A DNA stretch of 64,000 nucleotides from positions 1-64,000 of the forward strand of contig NZ_BJTC01000006.1 of NCBI RefSeq assembly GCF_006829085.1, read 5' to 3'. Below the pieces are notes generated by a model. That model was not told the origin of the DNA, did no database searches, and saw only the letters and a program-made list of their open reading frames with translations. The position numbers were made by a program, and so were the translations under genes. Shown one piece after another: positions 60,993 to 64,000 of the stretch. The DNA is from Chryseobacterium sp. ON_d1 (lineage in GTDB: Bacteria; Bacteroidota; Bacteroidia; Flavobacteriales; Weeksellaceae). Positions within the stretch are counted from its first letter, which is position 1; each line of letters opens with the position of its first letter.

Positions 60993-61844
60993 ATGAGTAA
61001 AAGTATTGAGGAGTTAAAAACTCTTACTACGCAGATCAGAAGAGACATTTTAAGAATGGTTCATGCTGTAAATTCAGGGCACCCAGGTGGGAGCTTAGGC
61101 TGTACAGAATTCTTCACAGCCCTTTATGGAAAGGTAATGAACTATAAACTTCCTTTCACTATGGAAGGCAAAAATGAGGACCATTTTTATCTATCAAACG
61201 GACATATTTCCCCGGTATTCTACTCTACTTTGGCAAGATTCGGGTTCTTCCCGGTGGCAGAGCTGAGTACTTTCAGAAAATTGGATTCAAGATTACAGGG
61301 ACACCCTACCACACATGAAGGACTTCCGGGAGTTAGAATTGCTTCAGGTTCTCTGGGACAGGGACTTTCTGTAGCGCTTGGAGTAGCGCAGGGTAAAAAA
61401 TTAGATGGTGATCAGTCTATTGTTTACTCTCTTCACGGAGATGGTGAGCTTCAGGAAGGTCAGGTTTGGGAAGCCTTGATGTATGCTGCTGCTAAAAAAG
61501 TAGACAATATCATTTCTACTATTGATTATAACGGACGTCAGATTGACGGAGATACAGATGATGTATTAAGCCTGGGAGATCTTCATGCTAAACTGGAGGC
61601 ATTCGGATGGATTGTTTTAGAAGAAAAGAATGGTAATGATCTTGAAGCGGTAATTGCAATCCTTGAGAAAGCAAAAACAGAAACTGGTAAAGGGAAGCCT
61701 GTAGCCATCCTTCTTCATACAGAAATGGGTTATGGAGTAGATTATATGATGGGATCTCATGCATGGCATGGTAAAGCCCCTAATGATGAGCAGTTAGACA
61801 CAGCATTCAAGCAATTGTACCTAGAAGCTCCGGCTGATTACTAA
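60993..61844 (+). CDS. Transketolase, N-terminal subunit
   Basis: A 283-residue protein equal to the thiamine diphosphate-binding PP domain of transketolase. GHPGGSLGCTEFFTAL near 29-44 and the cofactor motif GDGELQEGQVWEALMYAAAKKVDN-type run near 150-173, ending NGRQIDG, are present. It works with the next gene product as the two halves of one enzyme of the pentose phosphate pathway. The genes are 30 bases apart and cotranscribed. Confidence 0.93.
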   Translation: MSKSIEELKTLTTQIRRDILRMVHAVNSGHPGGSLGCTEFFTALYGKVMNYKLPFTMEGKNEDHFYLSNGHISPVFYSTLARFGFFPVAELSTFRKLDSRLQGHPTTHEGLPGVRIASGSLGQGLSVALGVAQGKKLDGDQSIVYSLHGDGELQEGQVWEALMYAAAKKVDNIISTIDYNGRQIDGDTDDVLSLGDLHAKLEAFGWIVLEEKNGNDLEAVIAILEKAKTETGKGKPVAILLHTEMGYGVDYMMGSHAWHGKAPNDEQLDTAFKQLYLEAPADY

Positions 61845-61874
61845 TATCTTAACATCTCGATTAATACAATAAAA

Positions 61875-62819
61875 ATGAAATATACATATACAGAAAAAAA
61901 GGATACACGTTCAGGATTCGGAGCAGGATTAGCAGAACTCGCTGACAAAAATCCTAATGTAGTAGCACTTTGTGCTGACCTTATCGGTTCTTTGAAAATG
62001 GAGAAATTCATTGAAAAGGCTCCTGAAAGATTCTTTCAGATAGGAATTGCGGAAGCTAACATGATAGGAATTGCAGCAGGTCTTAGCATTACAGGAAAAA
62101 TTCCGTTCACAGGAACTTTTGCTAACTTCTCTACCTCAAGGGTATATGACCAGATCCGTCAGTCCATCGCTTATTCTGACAAAAATGTAAAAATCTGTGC
62201 ATCTCACGCAGGTCTTACTTTAGGAGAAGACGGGGCTACCCACCAGGTTCTTGAAGATATCGGTATGATGAAGATGCTTCCTGGGATGACAGTGATCAAT
62301 ACTTGTGATTACAACCAGACCAAAGCGGCTACATTGGCAATTGCAGATTTTGAAGGTCCTGTATATTTAAGATTCGGAAGACCAGTAGTTCCTGTATTCA
62401 TCCCTGAAGATATGCCTTTTGAAATCGGAAAAGGAATCATGCTTCAGGAAGGTACTGATGTAACCATTGTTGCAACAGGACACCTTGTATGGGAATCTCT
62501 TGTTGCTGCTGATGAACTTGAGAAAGAAGGAATTTCCTGTGAGGTTATCAACATCCACACCATCAAACCTCTTGATGAAGAGATCATTTTAAAGTCTGTT
62601 GAAAAGACAGGTAAAATTGTAACGGCTGAGGAACACAACTTCCTTGGTGGTCTAGGTGAATCTGTTGCCGGTATGCTTGCAAGAAGAAGACCAACAAGAC
62701 AGGAATTCGTAGCAGTGAATGATACTTTCGGAGAATCTGCAACACCTGCAGAACTGATGAAAAAGTATAAAATAGATGCTGCTGCAGTGAAAGAAGCTGT
62801 AAAGAGAATTTTAGCTTAA
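61875..62819 (+). CDS. Transketolase, C-terminal subunit
   Basis: A 314-residue protein holding the pyrimidine-binding and C-terminal domains of transketolase. FQIGIAEANMIGIAAGL near 53-69 supplies the glutamate that activates thiamine diphosphate (Glu59). FGRPVVPVF near 169-177 and the C-terminal GGLGESVAGMLA near 257-268 are visible. It pairs with the preceding subunit. A perfect terminator follows. Confidence 0.93.
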   Translation: MKYTYTEKKDTRSGFGAGLAELADKNPNVVALCADLIGSLKMEKFIEKAPERFFQIGIAEANMIGIAAGLSITGKIPFTGTFANFSTSRVYDQIRQSIAYSDKNVKICASHAGLTLGEDGATHQVLEDIGMMKMLPGMTVINTCDYNQTKAATLAIADFEGPVYLRFGRPVVPVFIPEDMPFEIGKGIMLQEGTDVTIVATGHLVWESLVAADELEKEGISCEVINIHTIKPLDEEIILKSVEKTGKIVTAEEHNFLGGLGESVAGMLARRRPTRQEFVAVNDTFGESATPAELMKKYKIDAAAVKEAVKRILA

Positions 62820-62840
62820 TATCAGCTGTTTTATATAAAC

Positions 62841-62876
62841 AAAATCCGGCGGTTTCTCCGAAACCGCCGGATTTTT
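62841..62876 (+). terminator. Terminator of the transketolase operon
   Basis: AAAATCCGGCGGTTT pairs with AAACCGCCGGATTTT around five bases, followed by a T-run. Confidence 0.92.
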
Positions 62877-63013
62877 TGTTGGTAGATTTGTGAAAATCTG
62901 TTTTTATGATGTATAAACCACCCCGTCAAAAATTCTTTGAATTTTCGCCACTCCACCGGAGGAGAGGAATGGTTACACCTCCATCCTTCATCGTATTAGT
63001 TTTACCCTGCTTA

Positions 63014-63532
63014 TTATTGCTCTTCCTGATTCAAGGGAATTCCTACAGCAATCAGAATGGGAAATAAGATTTCTTTGATGTATTCATCTTCTCTCCTTTC
63101 CGAAGCTTTTGACCCTGAAAAATAATTGCTGATTCTGTAGTTTTTCACAAACTGATTTCTCTTTTTTCCGATTGAATAATAATAACCGCCTCTTTCATCA
63201 TTCACAAAATAGGTCATCTCATCAAAATTCATGAGCTTTCTGGAAAATAACACTTTTCTGTAAATGCATTTTTCCGATTTATTAAAGATATATTTCACGG
63301 GAACTCTGAAAAGAAGATCAAACAGGAAGTAGATCATATACACACTCCATAATCCCATTGCAATTTTAAACTGGTCACCAGACATTTTATCCATGAAATA
63401 ATACAAAATGACAGGAAGAGCAATCATACCCAATACCAGCCACCATAACAAAGCACGCAGGAAACTATAATTGGGCATCAAACTTATTTCACTTCCGTTT
63501 TCTTCAAACTTATAGCGGTCTCTGATATCCAT
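63014..63532 (-). CDS. Membrane protein of unknown function
   Basis: A 172-residue protein with two transmembrane segments (about 25-45 and 54-76) and a soluble C-terminal part with KYIFNKSEKCIYRKVLFSRKLMNFDEMTYFVNDERGG, which looks like a short PH-like or bacterial-PH module. It overlaps the upstream gene by 23 bases. A start at 63550 would give a longer N terminus, but MDIRDRYKFEEN looks like the natural one. Function unknown. Confidence 0.65.
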   Translation of the reverse strand: MDIRDRYKFEENGSEISLMPNYSFLRALLWWLVLGMIALPVILYYFMDKMSGDQFKIAMGLWSVYMIYFLFDLLFRVPVKYIFNKSEKCIYRKVLFSRKLMNFDEMTYFVNDERGGYYYSIGKKRNQFVKNYRISNYFSGSKASERREDEYIKEILFPILIAVGIPLNQEEQ

Positions 63533-63989
63533 TCTCAGGATTATTAACATTCATTATATCTTCTGTTTCGTTGACCATTTTCTGTATCCCTTTCTGGGTA
63601 AGGGCCTGGCCAATCGTAAGCTGTTTCTCCTTACCATCTACTTCAAAGTACATAGACAGCATTACATTTGTAGTGATAAAGCCCATATATTTTGTGGCCA
63701 AAACATGAAAATTTCTGAAATTCTCTATGGGATAGGTTCTTACCGGAACAAAAATGGAGTGTTTTCCAGTAATCGTTTTTCGGTCCAAATCAATGATAAA
63801 TTTCTTAGTAAAGAAATTGACTAAAATAAGAGCTACCACAGCAATGATAATATAGGTTCCGGTTCTTACACTGTTAAAAATCAATCCTGCGATGATGAGA
63901 AAAATAATGCAGAGTACCGATACAAATACCGGCTGGTTTTTAAAAATATATTGGTTCCCTTCTTGTTTATAAAATTGATAGTTATTCAT
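63510..63989 (-). CDS. Membrane protein of unknown function, upstream partner
   Basis: A 159-residue protein. After a short polar N terminus come two transmembrane helices (about 21-38 and 44-61) and a PH-like domain KKFIIDLDRKTITGKHSIFVPVRTYPIENFRNF near 62-94. It resembles the next gene product in layout (TM pair, then a similar module), so the two are probably paralogous partners made from one transcript. Overlap of 23 bases with that gene. Function unknown. Confidence 0.7.
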   Translation of the reverse strand: MNNYQFYKQEGNQYIFKNQPVFVSVLCIIFLIIAGLIFNSVRTGTYIIIAVVALILVNFFTKKFIIDLDRKTITGKHSIFVPVRTYPIENFRNFHVLATKYMGFITTNVMLSMYFEVDGKEKQLTIGQALTQKGIQKMVNETEDIMNVNNPENGYQRPL

Positions 63990-64000
63990 AATTAATGTAA

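Noticed and set aside
1..64000. CRISPR arrays, insertion sequences, prophage genes or rRNA operons
   Set aside because: I looked for regular spaced repeats, transposase motifs, phage structural genes and conserved rRNA segments and saw none. The only tandem array is the 7-base one at 26993-27041, which has no spacers.

Overview
The window looks like chromosomal DNA from a Flavobacteriia member, most likely Chryseobacterium or a close Weeksellaceae relative. The support is indirect but consistent. Base composition is AT-rich, promoters follow the Bacteroidetes pattern (TTG, about 19-21 bp, TAnnTTTG), and there are TonB-dependent receptors, a type IX secretion (T9SS) C-terminal domain, GLPGLI-type and PNGase F-like domains, a GG-leader peptide of the Chryseobacterium 'bacteriocin-like' kind, a split transketolase, and many flavobacterial interspersed palindromic repeats. 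I see no rRNA, tRNA, CRISPR array, insertion sequence, prophage or origin. The content is mostly ordinary core chromosome with small accessory pieces.

Layout. 0.1-2.1 kb: an HxlR regulator divergent from a medium-chain oxidoreductase and a cupin gene, with a palindromic operator between them. 2.1-2.5 kb: a patchwork of interspersed repeats. 2.5-5.1 kb: a TonB receptor with a CxxC in its plug, translationally coupled to a periplasmic thioredoxin-like protein, under a perfect palindrome that covers the promoter. 5.2-15.3 kb: an aromatic amino acid (tyrosine) degradation region with hmgA, hppD (hpd), fahA and a flavin-reductase-like gene. Two CoA-transferase/acetyl-CoA hydrolase paralogues, a putative regulator and a secreted small protein are interleaved. 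A GG-leader Cys-rich peptide gene sits between two copies of the 3' end and terminator of the first CoA-transferase. 15.5-21.3 kb: lipoprotein, two alpha/beta hydrolases, a HipA-like kinase/DUF3037 pair, and CstA. 21.3-26.8 kb: a large TonB receptor and a UvrD/PcrA helicase. 27.1-31.0 kb: two M16 peptidase homologues (the second lacking the zinc motif) and secG. 31.0-44.1 kb: housekeeping genes (glycosyltransferase, recR, pepD, LOG-family, ferredoxin and its reductase, pheS, yceI, an orphan ABC ATPase, yjdM, an RsmB-like methyltransferase). 44.1-44.9 kb: a gene broken by a frameshift. 45.1-51.6 kb: a GLPGLI/PNGase F fusion, asnB, a secreted protein and an MFS pump. 51.7-56.0 kb: a compact redox/electrophile-stress run (pirin, GNAT, pirin, FMN reductase, TMEM175-like channel, YjdI, OsmC, GNAT). 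56.2-64 kb: a sodium:solute symporter, a T9SS-secreted reprolysin-like protease, split transketolase, and two overlapping membrane-protein genes.

How the genes work together. HppD, HmgA and FahA form three steps from 4-hydroxyphenylpyruvate to fumarate plus acetoacetate. No maleylacetoacetate isomerase is in the window. The CoA-transferases could handle acyl-CoA or acetoacetate downstream, but this is inference. The 51.7-56.0 kb run is tightly packed with one short gene overlap and one shared-base junction, and looks like an operon for coping with oxidants or electrophiles.

Most notable for follow-up: the GG-leader peptide and its flanking duplication, the palindrome-controlled TonB/thioredoxin pair, the repeat families (one with compensatory base changes), three candidate leaderless genes, and the frameshifted gene. 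Nothing here proves a wholly new system. Gene calls rest on reading motifs by eye, not on database searches.
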